Assembly (NCBI RefSeq): GCF_000831385.1
Contig: NZ_AP014548.1
Location: forward strand, 496,001-560,000
Source of the DNA: Nonlabens marinus S1-08
GTDB lineage: Bacteria; Bacteroidota; Bacteroidia; Flavobacteriales; Flavobacteriaceae
DNA length: 64,000 nt
Direction: 5' to 3'
Position numbers and translations under genes: made by a program
The notes under the pieces: model-generated
Told to the model about the DNA's origin: nothing
Database searches by the model: none
Seen by the model: only the letters and a program-made list of their open reading frames with translations
Part shown: positions 43,323 to 52,631 of the stretch, in pieces
How the letters are laid out: each line of letters opens with the position of its first letter
How positions within the stretch are numbered: position 1 is the stretch's first letter

Positions 43323-44285
43323 ATGGCAAAAATAACCGCCGCTGAAGTAGGTAAACTTAGAAATACGACCGGTGCTGGTATGATGGACTGTAAGAAGGCC
43401 CTTGTAGAAGCAGATGGTGATTTTGATAAAGCAATCGACATCCTAAGAAAAAAAGGACAGAAAGTTGCCGCTAAGAGAGCAGACCGCGACTCATCTGAAG
43501 GTGTAGTTGTAGCAAAAATCAATGATGAAAATACCAGAGGTATTCTATTATCATTGAATTGTGAGACTGACTTTGTTGCAAAAAATGATTCTTATGTAGA
43601 ACTAGCTAATAAAGTTGCTGAAGTAGCTTTTAACTACAATACAAAAGAAGAAGTTCTAGAAGCTGACCTTGACGGGATGACCGTAGGCGAAAAGCTAATC
43701 GAACAAACTGGTGTTATAGGTGAAAAATTGGAAATCGGTGGCTTTGAAGTATTTGAAGCTCCTTTCGTAGGTGCCTATGTACACGGTGGAAAAATCGGTG
43801 CTTTAACCGGGTTGAGTTCTGAAAGCGACAATAAAGAAGAAGTAGCAAAATCGGTAAGCATGCAAGTAGCTTCTATGGGAGCCACTACTTTGTCTTATAA
43901 AGATTTTGATCCTGAATTCGTAAAGTCTGAAACTGAAGCTCGAATTGCAGCTATCGAGAAAGACAATATTGAAAGAGGACGTTTAGGCAAGCCGCTTAAG
44001 AACATTCCTTTATTCATCTCTAGATCACAAGTTACTGATGCCGCTCTTGCAGAAGCTAAAGCAAACTATGAAGCAGAACTAAAAGCAGAAGGGAAACCAG
44101 AAGCTATCTGGGATAAAATCATTCCAGGTAAATTAGAGCGTTTCATTTCTGACAACGTTTCTCTTGATAAAGAACAAGCATTGCTTGACCAAGACTTTAT
44201 TATGGACGACAAGAAAACAGTAGCACAATATGTAGATTCTAAAGGTGCTGATGTGGTAGGATTCAAAAGAGTTTCTATCGCTTAA
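43323..44285 (+). CDS. tsf: Translation elongation factor Ts
   Basis: A 320-residue guanine-nucleotide exchange factor for EF-Tu. The N-terminal UBA-like part reads VGKLRNTTGAGMMDCKKALVEADGDFDKAIDILRKKGQ, and the TDFVA core motif is in NCETDFVAKNDSY. Length is slightly above E. coli because of the C-terminal region. It ends with a strong terminator, separating it from the lipoprotein genes that follow. Confidence 0.98.
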   Translation: MAKITAAEVGKLRNTTGAGMMDCKKALVEADGDFDKAIDILRKKGQKVAAKRADRDSSEGVVVAKINDENTRGILLSLNCETDFVAKNDSYVELANKVAEVAFNYNTKEEVLEADLDGMTVGEKLIEQTGVIGEKLEIGGFEVFEAPFVGAYVHGGKIGALTGLSSESDNKEEVAKSVSMQVASMGATTLSYKDFDPEFVKSETEARIAAIEKDNIERGRLGKPLKNIPLFISRSQVTDAALAEAKANYEAELKAEGKPEAIWDKIIPGKLERFISDNVSLDKEQALLDQDFIMDDKKTVAQYVDSKGADVVGFKRVSIA

Positions 44286-44306
44286 GTACAACCGGATACA
44301 AATTAC

Positions 44307-44345
44307 AAAGCCCTTTTCCTTTCCTTGGAAAAGGGCTTTTTTTAT
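44307..44345 (+). terminator. Rho-independent terminator after tsf
   Basis: AAAGCCCTTTTCC (44307-44319) pairs perfectly with GGAAAAGGGCTTT (44327-44339) and runs into a T tract. Confidence 0.95.
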
Positions 44346-44433
44346 GCGGCGTTTAAAAATGAAACAGCAAATCCCTTATCCACCTTTGATCAATAATTAA
44401 CAAGCCTATAAATTCCTTAAATTATCTTGCAGT

Positions 44434-45342
44434 ATGATTTACCGTTTACTACTTGTTTTATTATTGGTTGCCAGTTGTGATTCCAACGGTAATTCCAATG
44501 GTGATAAAGAGCCTGAACCGGTTTTTGAGATCAAAAGTATTGCGCCTTTAGACAGTAGCCTAACGGAATCATCAGGTGTCATTACCATCGATGAAAAGCT
44601 TTATACACATAGTGATATGGCAGGTCTAGCAGATTTGTTAGAGCTCAACACAGACGGAAGCATTGCAAATACTATAACATACTCAAACATTCGTGTCAAA
44701 GACTGGGAAGATACCGCTGTAGACGATAAATTCATTTATATAGCAGATATAGGAAATAATCTAGGAAATAGAACTGACCTACGCATTTTCAAGGTAGCTC
44801 TATCTAATTTGATAAACACTAATGCCACTGCAGAAACCATTTCTTTCTCCTTTAGCAATCAAACTGATTTCGGGAACAGTCAATACAATCAAACCAGTTA
44901 TGATGCAGAGGCAATGGTGGTTATTAATGGCCAGATTTATATTTTCACAAAAGACTGGTTGCAATTAAACACTCAGGTCTACCAGTTTGAAAACGTAGAA
45001 GGTACATATCCTGTAGCACCTATAAATAGCTTGAATATAGGTGGATTAGTCACTGGCGCCACCACTAATCCTAATGGAGAAATTATCCTTTGTGGATATA
45101 GCCCAACGCTGGCTCCATTTGTAGCACGCTTAGTTTTAAAAGATGGAGTTCCAACGGTAGATCGCAAGGTGGATATAAGTGGTATGCTAGGTAGCGGCTC
45201 ACAAATAGAAGGTATTGCATATTTCAAAACAGTTGATGGCGTACCTGTTTATTACTTGACCAGCGAGAAATTTACCAGAACCATTGCAGGCCAGCAAATA
45301 GAGTTTCCCGCAGCCTTATATGAATTGCGATGGAATGATTAA
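44434..45342 (+). CDS. Lipoprotein of unknown function (tandem copy A)
   Basis: A 302-residue predicted lipoprotein. The signal peptide ends LLLVASC, with lipidated C15. The mature sequence resembles a beta-propeller (ESSGVITIDEKLYTHSDMAG, RVKDWEDTAVDDKFIYIADIGNNLGNRTDL, SYDAEAMVVINGQIYIFTKDW). It is clearly paralogous to the next gene: both share the motifs DWED, YIADIGNN.GNRTDL, YD.EA, ...FTKDW/FSKDW and LTSE. The pair lies between tsf and pyrH, where most relatives have no insert. I do not recognise the family function. Confidence 0.85.
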   Translation: MIYRLLLVLLLVASCDSNGNSNGDKEPEPVFEIKSIAPLDSSLTESSGVITIDEKLYTHSDMAGLADLLELNTDGSIANTITYSNIRVKDWEDTAVDDKFIYIADIGNNLGNRTDLRIFKVALSNLINTNATAETISFSFSNQTDFGNSQYNQTSYDAEAMVVINGQIYIFTKDWLQLNTQVYQFENVEGTYPVAPINSLNIGGLVTGATTNPNGEIILCGYSPTLAPFVARLVLKDGVPTVDRKVDISGMLGSGSQIEGIAYFKTVDGVPVYYLTSEKFTRTIAGQQIEFPAALYELRWND

Positions 45343-45345
45343 AAG

Positions 45346-45365
45346 TTCGCTTTCGCGAAAGCGAA
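45346..45365. repeat. Palindromic repeat copy 12, intergenic
   Basis: Exact 20-bp palindrome starting 4 bp after the stop of lipoprotein A and lying between the two tandem paralogues. Confidence 0.95.
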
Positions 45366-45387
45366 CTTCACCAAAATATTCAATGTC

Positions 45388-46311
45388 ATGAATACAAAAT
45401 ATCTGCCCGGCAGAAATATCATTTTAACCTTCCTTACTGTCATTATACTTACAGGCTGTGCGACAAAAAGCACGTCTAAATCACAAAATTCAAGCCTACT
45501 GCAATCATTTGAAATAATAAGTGATTTAGATCTAAAAATAACGGAGACTTCTGGTCTTGAGCGACACAACAATCAACTACTGACGCATAACGATAGCGAC
45601 GACACACCCACAGTTTATTTTTTGAATACCACTGGCATAATTGAAGGTAGCACCACATTTACCAATATGAAAAATGTGGACTGGGAAGATATGGCTATTG
45701 GAAACAGTTCTCTTTTTATCGCAGACATAGGAAATAATTACGGTAACAGAACCGACTTGAAGATCTACAAAATTCCAGTTTCAAAAGTTACCAATCCTAA
45801 GGTTGAACCAGACCTGATTCAATTATCATACACTGCTCAAACAGAATTTAAAAGGAAAAACCAAAACCACTCCTATGATGGAGAAGCCATAGTATATCTC
45901 AATGGAGAGTTACTTTTATTTTCTAAAGACTGGGTCAATTTTACTACAGACGTTTACCGTATTAACGAGAAACTGAAAAACCAAAAACTAGAACGATTCC
46001 AACAATTCGATGTTCAAGGATTAATAACAGGCGCTGCCTTTAATAATAAAGATCGCATCGTATTGTGTGGCTACAATAGTAGCTTAGAGCCTTTTATAGC
46101 AGTAATATCTGTGACTGAAGGGAAATTGAAATTAACCGATCGCATTGCATTACCTATTGTAAACGGAGCTCAAGTGGAGGCTATTACTTACTTTGGAAAC
46201 CGTGGGGATCAAGAAGTGTATTATCTCACCAGCGAGGCAGTGAACATAAAATTAGGGGAAGATGAAGCCACGAGCAAGGGGCAGCTTTACAAGTTGACAT
46301 TGAAAAAATGA
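45388..46311 (+). CDS. Lipoprotein of unknown function (tandem copy B)
   Basis: A 307-residue lipoprotein with signal peptide ending ILTGC (C24). It matches copy A along its length: ETSGLERHNNQLLTHNDSDDTP, NVDWEDMAIGNSSLFIADIGNNYGNRTDLKIYKI, SYDGEAIVYLNGELLLFSKDWVNF and YYLTSEAVN. The two diverge enough to be an old duplication. A ring of repeated aromatic/acidic blades suggests a propeller. Function unknown. It precedes pyrH by 63 bp; pyrH has its own -7 element. Confidence 0.85.
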   Translation: MNTKYLPGRNIILTFLTVIILTGCATKSTSKSQNSSLLQSFEIISDLDLKITETSGLERHNNQLLTHNDSDDTPTVYFLNTTGIIEGSTTFTNMKNVDWEDMAIGNSSLFIADIGNNYGNRTDLKIYKIPVSKVTNPKVEPDLIQLSYTAQTEFKRKNQNHSYDGEAIVYLNGELLLFSKDWVNFTTDVYRINEKLKNQKLERFQQFDVQGLITGAAFNNKDRIVLCGYNSSLEPFIAVISVTEGKLKLTDRIALPIVNGAQVEAITYFGNRGDQEVYYLTSEAVNIKLGEDEATSKGQLYKLTLKK

Positions 46312-46347
46312 CTTAGATTCCTAACAAATGATTCTCTTCTATTAATT

Positions 46348-46355
46348 TATATTTG
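46348..46355 (+). promoter_or_regulatory. -7 promoter element for pyrH-frr
   Basis: TATATTTG is an exact TAnnTTTG match, 19 bp before the pyrH ATG. No clear -33 TTG is at the ideal distance. Confidence 0.6.
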
Positions 46356-46374
46356 CAGGACACACGACATTACT

Positions 46375-47082
46375 ATGAAATACAACCGCATACTTCTTAA
46401 ACTTTCTGGAGAAGCCCTTATGGGTGACCGACAATACGGGATTGATCCTGAAAGACTGGCAGACTATGCTAAGGAGATCAAACAAGTAGTGGATCAGGGA
46501 GTCCAGGTAGCAATAGTTATAGGTGGTGGTAATATTTTCAGAGGTGTTGCGGGAGCTAGCAACGGGATGGATCGCGTTCAAGGTGACCATATGGGAATGT
46601 TAGCAACGGTCATCAACGGTCTTGCCCTACAAAGTGCTTGTGAAGATGCTGGAATCCCTACCAGACTTCAAACAGCCATCCAAATCAATGAAGTAGCAGA
46701 GCCTTTTATACGTAGAAAAGCAATGCGTCATTTGGAAAAAGGTCGTGTAGTTATATTTGGAGGAGGAACTGGGAATCCTTATTTCACTACAGACAGTGCT
46801 GCAGTTTTAAGAGCCATTGAAATTGAAGCAGATGTTATATTAAAAGGAACTCGTGTGGATGGTATCTACACCGCAGACCCTGAAAAAGACAGTAGTGCGA
46901 CTAAGTTTGACTTCATATCTTTTGAAGATGTCTTGCGCAAAGGTCTAAAGGTCATGGACACCACGGCCTTTACATTGAGTCAAGAAAACGAATTACCTAT
47001 TATCGTGTTTGACATGAACACTCCAGGAAACTTATTGAAATTAATAGGTGGAGAGGCAATAGGGACTAAGGTACAAATATAA
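46375..47082 (+). CDS. pyrH: UMP kinase
   Basis: A 235-residue amino-acid-kinase-fold enzyme that converts UMP to UDP. Motifs are [46 protein letters not shown] and [21 protein letters not shown]. Bacterial PyrH is hexameric and regulated by GTP and UTP. It is followed by frr after 46 bp, the classic pyrH-frr pair. Confidence 0.98.
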   Translation: MKYNRILLKLSGEALMGDRQYGIDPERLADYAKEIKQVVDQGVQVAIVIGGGNIFRGVAGASNGMDRVQGDHMGMLATVINGLALQSACEDAGIPTRLQTAIQINEVAEPFIRRKAMRHLEKGRVVIFGGGTGNPYFTTDSAAVLRAIEIEADVILKGTRVDGIYTADPEKDSSATKFDFISFEDVLRKGLKVMDTTAFTLSQENELPIIVFDMNTPGNLLKLIGGEAIGTKVQI

Positions 47083-47128
47083 AATTGGCAAGCAAATTGC
47101 CATTTCATACTAAAAGAAAGACCACATC

Positions 47129-47683
47129 ATGAATGAAGAAGTAGATTTTGTTCTAGACAGTGCCCAAGAAGACATGGGCAATGCGATCAAACATTTAGAA
47201 AAATCCTTATTGAACATCCGCGCTGGGAAAGCAAGTCCATCCATGCTGGGTGGCGTTATGGTAGATTACTACGGTAGTCAAACACCATTAACGCGAGTAG
47301 CAAATGTCAACACACCAGACGCACGTACGATTACTGTACAGCCTTGGGAAAAAGGATTGATTCCTGAAATTGAAAAAGGAATTATGATTGCTAATCTAGG
47401 CTTGAACCCTATGAATAATGGGGAGAGTGTGATCATTAACGTTCCTGTGTTGACTGAAGAACGTCGTTTACAATTGGCAAAACAAGCCAAATCTGAAGGA
47501 GAAGATGCTAAAATCGGAATTCGAAATGATCGTAAAAATGCGATGAACGAATTGAAGAAGCTGGATATATCTGAAGACTTACTTAAAAATGCAGAGGCTG
47601 ATGTACAAGCACTCACAGACAAATTTATTGAGAAAGTAGATGGGATGCTTGCAGTAAAAGAAAAGGAAATTATGACCGTTTGA
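47129..47683 (+). CDS. frr: Ribosome recycling factor
   Basis: A 184-residue factor that, with EF-G, splits post-termination ribosomes. Features include SLLNIRAGKASPSMLGGVMVDYYGSQTPL, TVQPWEKGLIPEIEKGI and LTEERRLQLAKQAKSEGEDAKIGIRNDRKNA. It closes the translation block, and a strong terminator follows. Confidence 0.98.
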   Translation: MNEEVDFVLDSAQEDMGNAIKHLEKSLLNIRAGKASPSMLGGVMVDYYGSQTPLTRVANVNTPDARTITVQPWEKGLIPEIEKGIMIANLGLNPMNNGESVIINVPVLTEERRLQLAKQAKSEGEDAKIGIRNDRKNAMNELKKLDISEDLLKNAEADVQALTDKFIEKVDGMLAVKEKEIMTV

Positions 47684-47706
47684 TCTTCAACGCATAAGAA
47701 TCATTT

Positions 47707-47733
47707 AAAAGCCAGCTTTCTGCTGGCTTTTTT
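47707..47733 (+). terminator. Rho-independent terminator after frr
   Basis: AAAAGCCAGC (47707-47716) pairs with GCTGGCTTTT (47722-47731) and continues into T residues. Confidence 0.93.
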
Positions 47734-47824
47734 GATGGAAAACCTCACAATATATTCATAGCAAGCGGCTTGTATCAAATCGCTTTCTTTAATTTTACAA
47801 ACACCTTTAATTGAACCTTCTTTC

Positions 47825-50014
47825 ATGAAGTACTTTCTGATCCTGATTGCTTTTTTCTCTACACTTACCATAGCAGCTCAAGAAAGCACTCCATCTCCAA
47901 CAGACCTATTGTTGATGAAAGAAGTAATTGAAAGATCCACCGGCAACGACCTCGAGCAAGCTCTAAGCGAATTTCAATATAAGAGCTATGAAAACTTAAA
48001 AATTACCGGAGATCCGGAAGCAATTACAGGTCCGGGTTATAAAAAAACAGAACTGCGCAAAACCATTAAGCAAACCCAATTTTTCTTTGCTGAAAAAACT
48101 TCCACTTATCTATATACCGACGAGTACGGCCTAAAAGAGCAAATCACTGGAGCTGACATGCCAGGTTTCAACGAGCCCGTCTACCCTATTTATAACATCA
48201 ATTTTCAATCAGTAAGTGCCTATCGCAAACCCTACATCATTTTTGATAGGGAGTTTATAAATCCTGTTAGCGAGAAGGGATTGCGCAACTACTTTTACGC
48301 AAGTAAACAGGATACTGTTATTGACGGTCGCTCTGTTTATAGACTAGACTTTCAACCTCTCAAGGAAGGTCACCCATCTGCCCTACAAGGTAGTTTATAT
48401 ATAGATCAGGAAACTAAGGCTATTGCGCGTGCAGTCTACTTGAATACAGGTGATTTGAACGTTCAAGCAGTACATAATTTTATCTATAGAGAGGATTTGG
48501 GGCTCTGGTTCAATACAGAGCGATTTTTATCCATCAAAAAGGAGAAAGACAAAAAAGAATTGGAACTTTTCGGCGCCAGGTTGCAAGTAGGAACTGAAAA
48601 TGATAACAAGAGAAAAGAAAATCAAGAAGATCTTTACGTATTTCTCAAGGCGATTAACTTTGACTTGAACAATAAGCTGGAACAGTCCTTCGGCCGTAGG
48701 GGGTTATTTAAAGAGGTGACTGAAGAAGCCATCAATAAACCGGTAAACTATTGGGATTCCTATCGCGATCTAGCTAACAATACAGATGATGAATTTGCGT
48801 CCTATAAAGAGATTGACAGTATTGTAGTTGCCACAAACGTCACAAAAAAATTAGAAACCCTAGACAAATTTAAAGTAGGATATTATCCTGTTGGTTTCTT
48901 CGACATTGATCTCAAGTACTTAATCAAATACAATAACTATGAGGCCTTTCGCCTAGGAATAGGCGGTACAACTAACGGAAAACTATTTGAGGACTGGCGA
49001 TTTGGCGGGTACGTGGCCTATGGAACTAAAGACGATGCCTTTAAATACAATGTCAATGCGGGATATCGATTGAGTAAGGAAAACAATACTTGGTTAAGCA
49101 TCTACAGAACAGACGACATCAATGAGTTTGCTGCAGAAACCTTTTTAACTGATGCTCGCGTTTATTCTCTATTTGAACCTCGTTTGGTAAACATCCCAAC
49201 ATTTTACCTGTATCGAGAATATGGATTGTCATTACAGCAGCGGTTGTTTCCTAGTGTATTGAGTGAAGTTTCGCTTTCGCGAAAGCAAATAGATCAAACC
49301 ACCAGGTACACCTATCAACCGTCGGACACCCCTTTTAATAGTTACACCTTAACGGAGTTAAAAGTAGGAGCACGCTGGAGTCCCTACAGCGATTTCATGA
49401 GAACACCAGCTGGCTATGAAGAAACTGTCAAAGGGTATCCAGTCTTAAGTGGTCAATTCACTAAAGGTTTTAATGATGTTTTAGAAAGTGATTTTAATTA
49501 CATTAAAGTGTCTGCCAAAGCTGCCTATACGATTGCACAGGCAAATAAGTCTACTACTGAACTTTCTATTGAAGGTCATTATGCCAGCGGCGAGGTCCCT
49601 TTAACTCATTTATTTCATGCCTATCCAAACGCCCCAAACAAAGACGGTATCTTTCAACGGTTTTCAGTAGCAGGAAGACGCAGCTTTGAGACTATGTATT
49701 TCAATGAATTCTTTTCTGATAAAATTGCCGTAGGCCAGATCAAGCATGAGTTTGCTCCTTTCAAAATCGCCTCATTCCTGCAGCCAGAACTGGTTTTAAT
49801 ATCAAGGTATGCGATTGGAGATTTAACTGACAAGCAACAGCATATCAACGTGGACTTTCAAACTTTGGAACATGGATATCTAGAAAGTGGTTTTGAGCTC
49901 AATCAACTTTTCTATGGGTTTGGATTAAGCGCTGCCTATCGCTATGGAGCATACCACTTGCCCAATTTAGAGGATAACATCTCCATAAAATTTACTTTTT
50001 ACCTAGAGTTGTAA
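47825..50014 (+). CDS. DUF5686 outer-membrane protein (without N-terminal sandwich domain)
   Basis: A 729-residue exported protein; the signal peptide is MKYFLILIAFFSTLTIAAQ. It is a paralogue of the protein at 31688 but lacks the carboxypeptidase-regulatory-like domain. Shared traits are an early helical stretch, WRFGGYVAYGTKDDAFKYN, FNDVLESDFNYIKVS and a strand-rich end (FTFYLEL) fit for an outer-membrane barrel. It carries in-frame SLSRKQ at residues 483-488 from the palindrome. Function unknown. A -7-like TAATTTTA lies at 47790, with TTG 17 bp upstream. Confidence 0.87.
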   Translation: MKYFLILIAFFSTLTIAAQESTPSPTDLLLMKEVIERSTGNDLEQALSEFQYKSYENLKITGDPEAITGPGYKKTELRKTIKQTQFFFAEKTSTYLYTDEYGLKEQITGADMPGFNEPVYPIYNINFQSVSAYRKPYIIFDREFINPVSEKGLRNYFYASKQDTVIDGRSVYRLDFQPLKEGHPSALQGSLYIDQETKAIARAVYLNTGDLNVQAVHNFIYREDLGLWFNTERFLSIKKEKDKKELELFGARLQVGTENDNKRKENQEDLYVFLKAINFDLNNKLEQSFGRRGLFKEVTEEAINKPVNYWDSYRDLANNTDDEFASYKEIDSIVVATNVTKKLETLDKFKVGYYPVGFFDIDLKYLIKYNNYEAFRLGIGGTTNGKLFEDWRFGGYVAYGTKDDAFKYNVNAGYRLSKENNTWLSIYRTDDINEFAAETFLTDARVYSLFEPRLVNIPTFYLYREYGLSLQQRLFPSVLSEVSLSRKQIDQTTRYTYQPSDTPFNSYTLTELKVGARWSPYSDFMRTPAGYEETVKGYPVLSGQFTKGFNDVLESDFNYIKVSAKAAYTIAQANKSTTELSIEGHYASGEVPLTHLFHAYPNAPNKDGIFQRFSVAGRRSFETMYFNEFFSDKIAVGQIKHEFAPFKIASFLQPELVLISRYAIGDLTDKQQHINVDFQTLEHGYLESGFELNQLFYGFGLSAAYRYGAYHLPNLEDNISIKFTFYLEL
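49270..49289. repeat. Palindromic repeat copy 13, inside the second DUF5686 gene
   Basis: Nineteen of 20 bases match (one right-arm G to A). It is translated as SLSRKQ, in the third possible frame, within the barrel region. Confidence 0.9.
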
Positions 50015-50071
50015 GGCTTTATACCCGGTGAAGTCTTACGGAGCTAATTATAGTCTCATTTCTTTAAGTCT

Positions 50072-50079
50072 TACCTTTG
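50072..50079 (+). promoter_or_regulatory. -7 promoter element for the RND permease gene
   Basis: TACCTTTG is an exact TAnnTTTG match. It overlaps an in-frame TTG at 50077, so translation cannot sensibly start there; the ATG at 50098 fits. Confidence 0.6.
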
Positions 50080-50097
50080 CATACTGCTATCACGCCT

Positions 50098-52488
50098 ATG
50101 CTTAAGTTATTCAGCTTTAATTTTTGGGATAAAGTCGCAAGGCTTATTCTGCGCAACCGCATCACTATTCTCATTGCCGTACTACTGGTAACCATAGGAC
50201 TGTCTACCCAATGGAAAAACCTGCAATTCACCCATACTGAGGCTAATTTACTGCCAGACGATCACCCAGTAAACCTAGAATACAATCAATTCTTACAGCA
50301 ATTTGGAGAGGAAGGAAACCTGATCATTTTAGGAATTGAGGATGTCCAATTGGATACCTATGAAAAGCTAAATGCCTGGAATGAACTCTCTGATAGCATC
50401 GCTACCTTTCCTGAGGTAGACCTAGTTTTATCTACCGCAAATTTACCAGAGCTTGTCAAATCTGAGGATGGGACAAAGTTTGAAATCGAACAGCTCGTCA
50501 AAGGAAGGCTTAGTTCTAACCGCCAGTTGGACTCACTTAAGCAAAAGCTTTACAGTAATCTGCCTTTTTATAAGAATCTCATTTTTTCTGAAAAAGACAG
50601 TGTCCTGCGAACCGCAGTTTACTTGAAGAAAGACATTGTCAACACGGTAGCTCGTAAAGAATTTGTTTTAGAAGATTTGAATCCGTTGATAGAGCGCTAC
50701 GCCCAGCAGGCAGATCTTGACATCAAGATTTCAGGAATGCCGTACATACGTACCCTGAATGCTCAGAATATTGTAGACGAAATTGGCGTTTTTCTGCTTG
50801 CAGCACTCTTAATCACTTCTGGAATCTTCTTTTTCTTTTTTAGGTCATGGCGAGCCACCTTCATTTCGATCGTGACAGTTGTCATAGGTGTGATGTGGGC
50901 TTTTGGTATACTAGGTCTATTGCAATTTGAAATTACCGTACTTACAGCACTAATTCCGCCCTTGATTATTGTCATAGGAATCCCCAACTGTATTTTCCTG
51001 ATTAATAAATACCAGCAAGAAATAAAGAAACATGGGAACCAGGCAAAGTCATTACAACGTGTCATTACTAAAGTAGGTAATGCCACATTGATGACAAATC
51101 TCACCACTGCCAGTGGTTTTGCCACGTTTATTTTTACGGAAAGTACCCTCTTAAAAGAATTCGGAATCGTTGCGTCGATTTGTATTGTTTGTATTTTCCT
51201 CATCAGTTTGATGGTTATTCCAATCATCTACAGCTACTTAGCCATCCCTAAGAAACGTCACCTAGAACATTTAAGAAAGAGATGGATTGGCGCTTTTGTC
51301 GACTGGATGGAAGCGATGGTGCGGAACCACAGGATCTCTATATACATCAGCAGTGTCATCGTTTTGATCATAAGTATGATCGGTATTTATCAAATACGCG
51401 TTTCTGGAAGTTTGATTGAAGACATGCCTAAGGGACAGCAATTCTATAAAGACATCAAGTTCTTTGAAGATAGCTTTGATGGTATTATGCCTGTAGAGAT
51501 TGTAATTGATACCAAGAAAAAAGAAGGTGTCACAAGTTCTAAAAACCTAAAAAAACTAGACAAACTAGAAGAACACATCCTAGAAACCCCAGAGCTTTCT
51601 CGACCCTTGTCTGTTGTCAGTCTTGTCAAATATTCTAAACAAGCTTTTTACGGTGGTGATCCAGAATTTTATGACCTGCCTACCAGCAACGAGCGCATGT
51701 TCATGGCGCCGCTTATGGAAGGAAGCGGCTCTGATATAGGCCTCATGTCCAGCTATGTTGACAGTACCGGTCGTTACGCACGTGTGACTACCTTTATGAA
51801 AGACATGGGTACCGACCGCATGGAACGGGTCGAAGAAAATTTAATTGCAGAAATCAATACCATATTCCCGGCAGAGAAATATGATACGCTTGTGACAGGA
51901 AAAGCTTTGGTATTTCAAAAAGGAACCAACTATTTGATCAATAACTTGATCATCTCTTTATCTCTTGCCATAATTTTGATAGCGCTATTTATGGCCTGGA
52001 TGTTCAAATCCTTCAAAATGATACTGGTATCTCTAGTGCCCAATTTATTACCACTCTTAATAACAGCGGGACTTATGGGTTACATAGGCGTTCCTATCAA
52101 ACCCTCGACCATTTTAGTGTTTTCCATTGCTTTTGGAATTTCCGTGGATGACACCATCCATTTTTTAGCAAAATACCGACAGGAACTTATCGCTAATGAC
52201 TGGAAAATCAAGCGATCTGTTTACGGTGCCCTTAGAGAAACTGGCGTTAGTATGTTCTACACCTCGATCGTGCTTTTCTTTGGTTTCAGTACATTCACTA
52301 TTTCTAGTTTTGGAGGTACCGTAGCGCTGGGTGCCCTGGTAAGTGCCACATTGCTTTTTGCGATGCTTGCTAATCTATTACTACTTCCTAGCATGTTACT
52401 TTCATTGGAGCGCCAGATCGCAAACAAGGAAACCATAAAACAACCCGCTATTCCGATAATTGCAAAAGATCTGTACGAGGAAGAATAA
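50098..52488 (+). CDS. RND/MMPL-family membrane transporter
   Basis: A 796-residue inner-membrane protein of the RND superfamily, MMPL/HAE3-like subgroup. Two similar halves each have a first helix, a large periplasmic loop and five more helices; the membrane bundles are near residues 215-385 and 615-780. ALIPPLIIVIGIPNCIFLINKY in the first half and FGISVDDTIHFLAKYRQEL in the second carry the conserved polar residues. Subgroup members export lipids or hydrophobic compounds. I see no adjacent membrane-fusion protein or outer-membrane channel, which fits HAE3. Substrate unknown. Confidence 0.92.
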   Translation: MLKLFSFNFWDKVARLILRNRITILIAVLLVTIGLSTQWKNLQFTHTEANLLPDDHPVNLEYNQFLQQFGEEGNLIILGIEDVQLDTYEKLNAWNELSDSIATFPEVDLVLSTANLPELVKSEDGTKFEIEQLVKGRLSSNRQLDSLKQKLYSNLPFYKNLIFSEKDSVLRTAVYLKKDIVNTVARKEFVLEDLNPLIERYAQQADLDIKISGMPYIRTLNAQNIVDEIGVFLLAALLITSGIFFFFFRSWRATFISIVTVVIGVMWAFGILGLLQFEITVLTALIPPLIIVIGIPNCIFLINKYQQEIKKHGNQAKSLQRVITKVGNATLMTNLTTASGFATFIFTESTLLKEFGIVASICIVCIFLISLMVIPIIYSYLAIPKKRHLEHLRKRWIGAFVDWMEAMVRNHRISIYISSVIVLIISMIGIYQIRVSGSLIEDMPKGQQFYKDIKFFEDSFDGIMPVEIVIDTKKKEGVTSSKNLKKLDKLEEHILETPELSRPLSVVSLVKYSKQAFYGGDPEFYDLPTSNERMFMAPLMEGSGSDIGLMSSYVDSTGRYARVTTFMKDMGTDRMERVEENLIAEINTIFPAEKYDTLVTGKALVFQKGTNYLINNLIISLSLAIILIALFMAWMFKSFKMILVSLVPNLLPLLITAGLMGYIGVPIKPSTILVFSIAFGISVDDTIHFLAKYRQELIANDWKIKRSVYGALRETGVSMFYTSIVLFFGFSTFTISSFGGTVALGALVSATLLFAMLANLLLLPSMLLSLERQIANKETIKQPAIPIIAKDLYEEE

Positions 52489-52498
52489 TGAGGGAGAG

Positions 52499-52518
52499 CT
52501 CGCTTTCGCGAAAGCGAA
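52499..52518. repeat. Palindromic repeat copy 14, intergenic
   Basis: Nineteen of 20 bases match; it starts 11 bp after the RND permease stop. Confidence 0.92.
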
Positions 52519-52578
52519 ATTCCCACCCTTACCCTGCACCCTAACGTCTATCTTTTACTGCATTTAAAGGTGACAACA

Positions 52579-52609
52579 TTGAATTTAGACTTCATAAAAT
52601 TTATATTTG
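52579..52609 (+). promoter_or_regulatory. Promoter of asnS
   Basis: TTG at 52579-52581 and TATATTTG at 52602-52609 (exact TAnnTTTG) are 20 bp apart, 23 bp before the ATG. Confidence 0.72.
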
Positions 52610-52631
52610 TCGGCTACAGAATGAAAGACAA

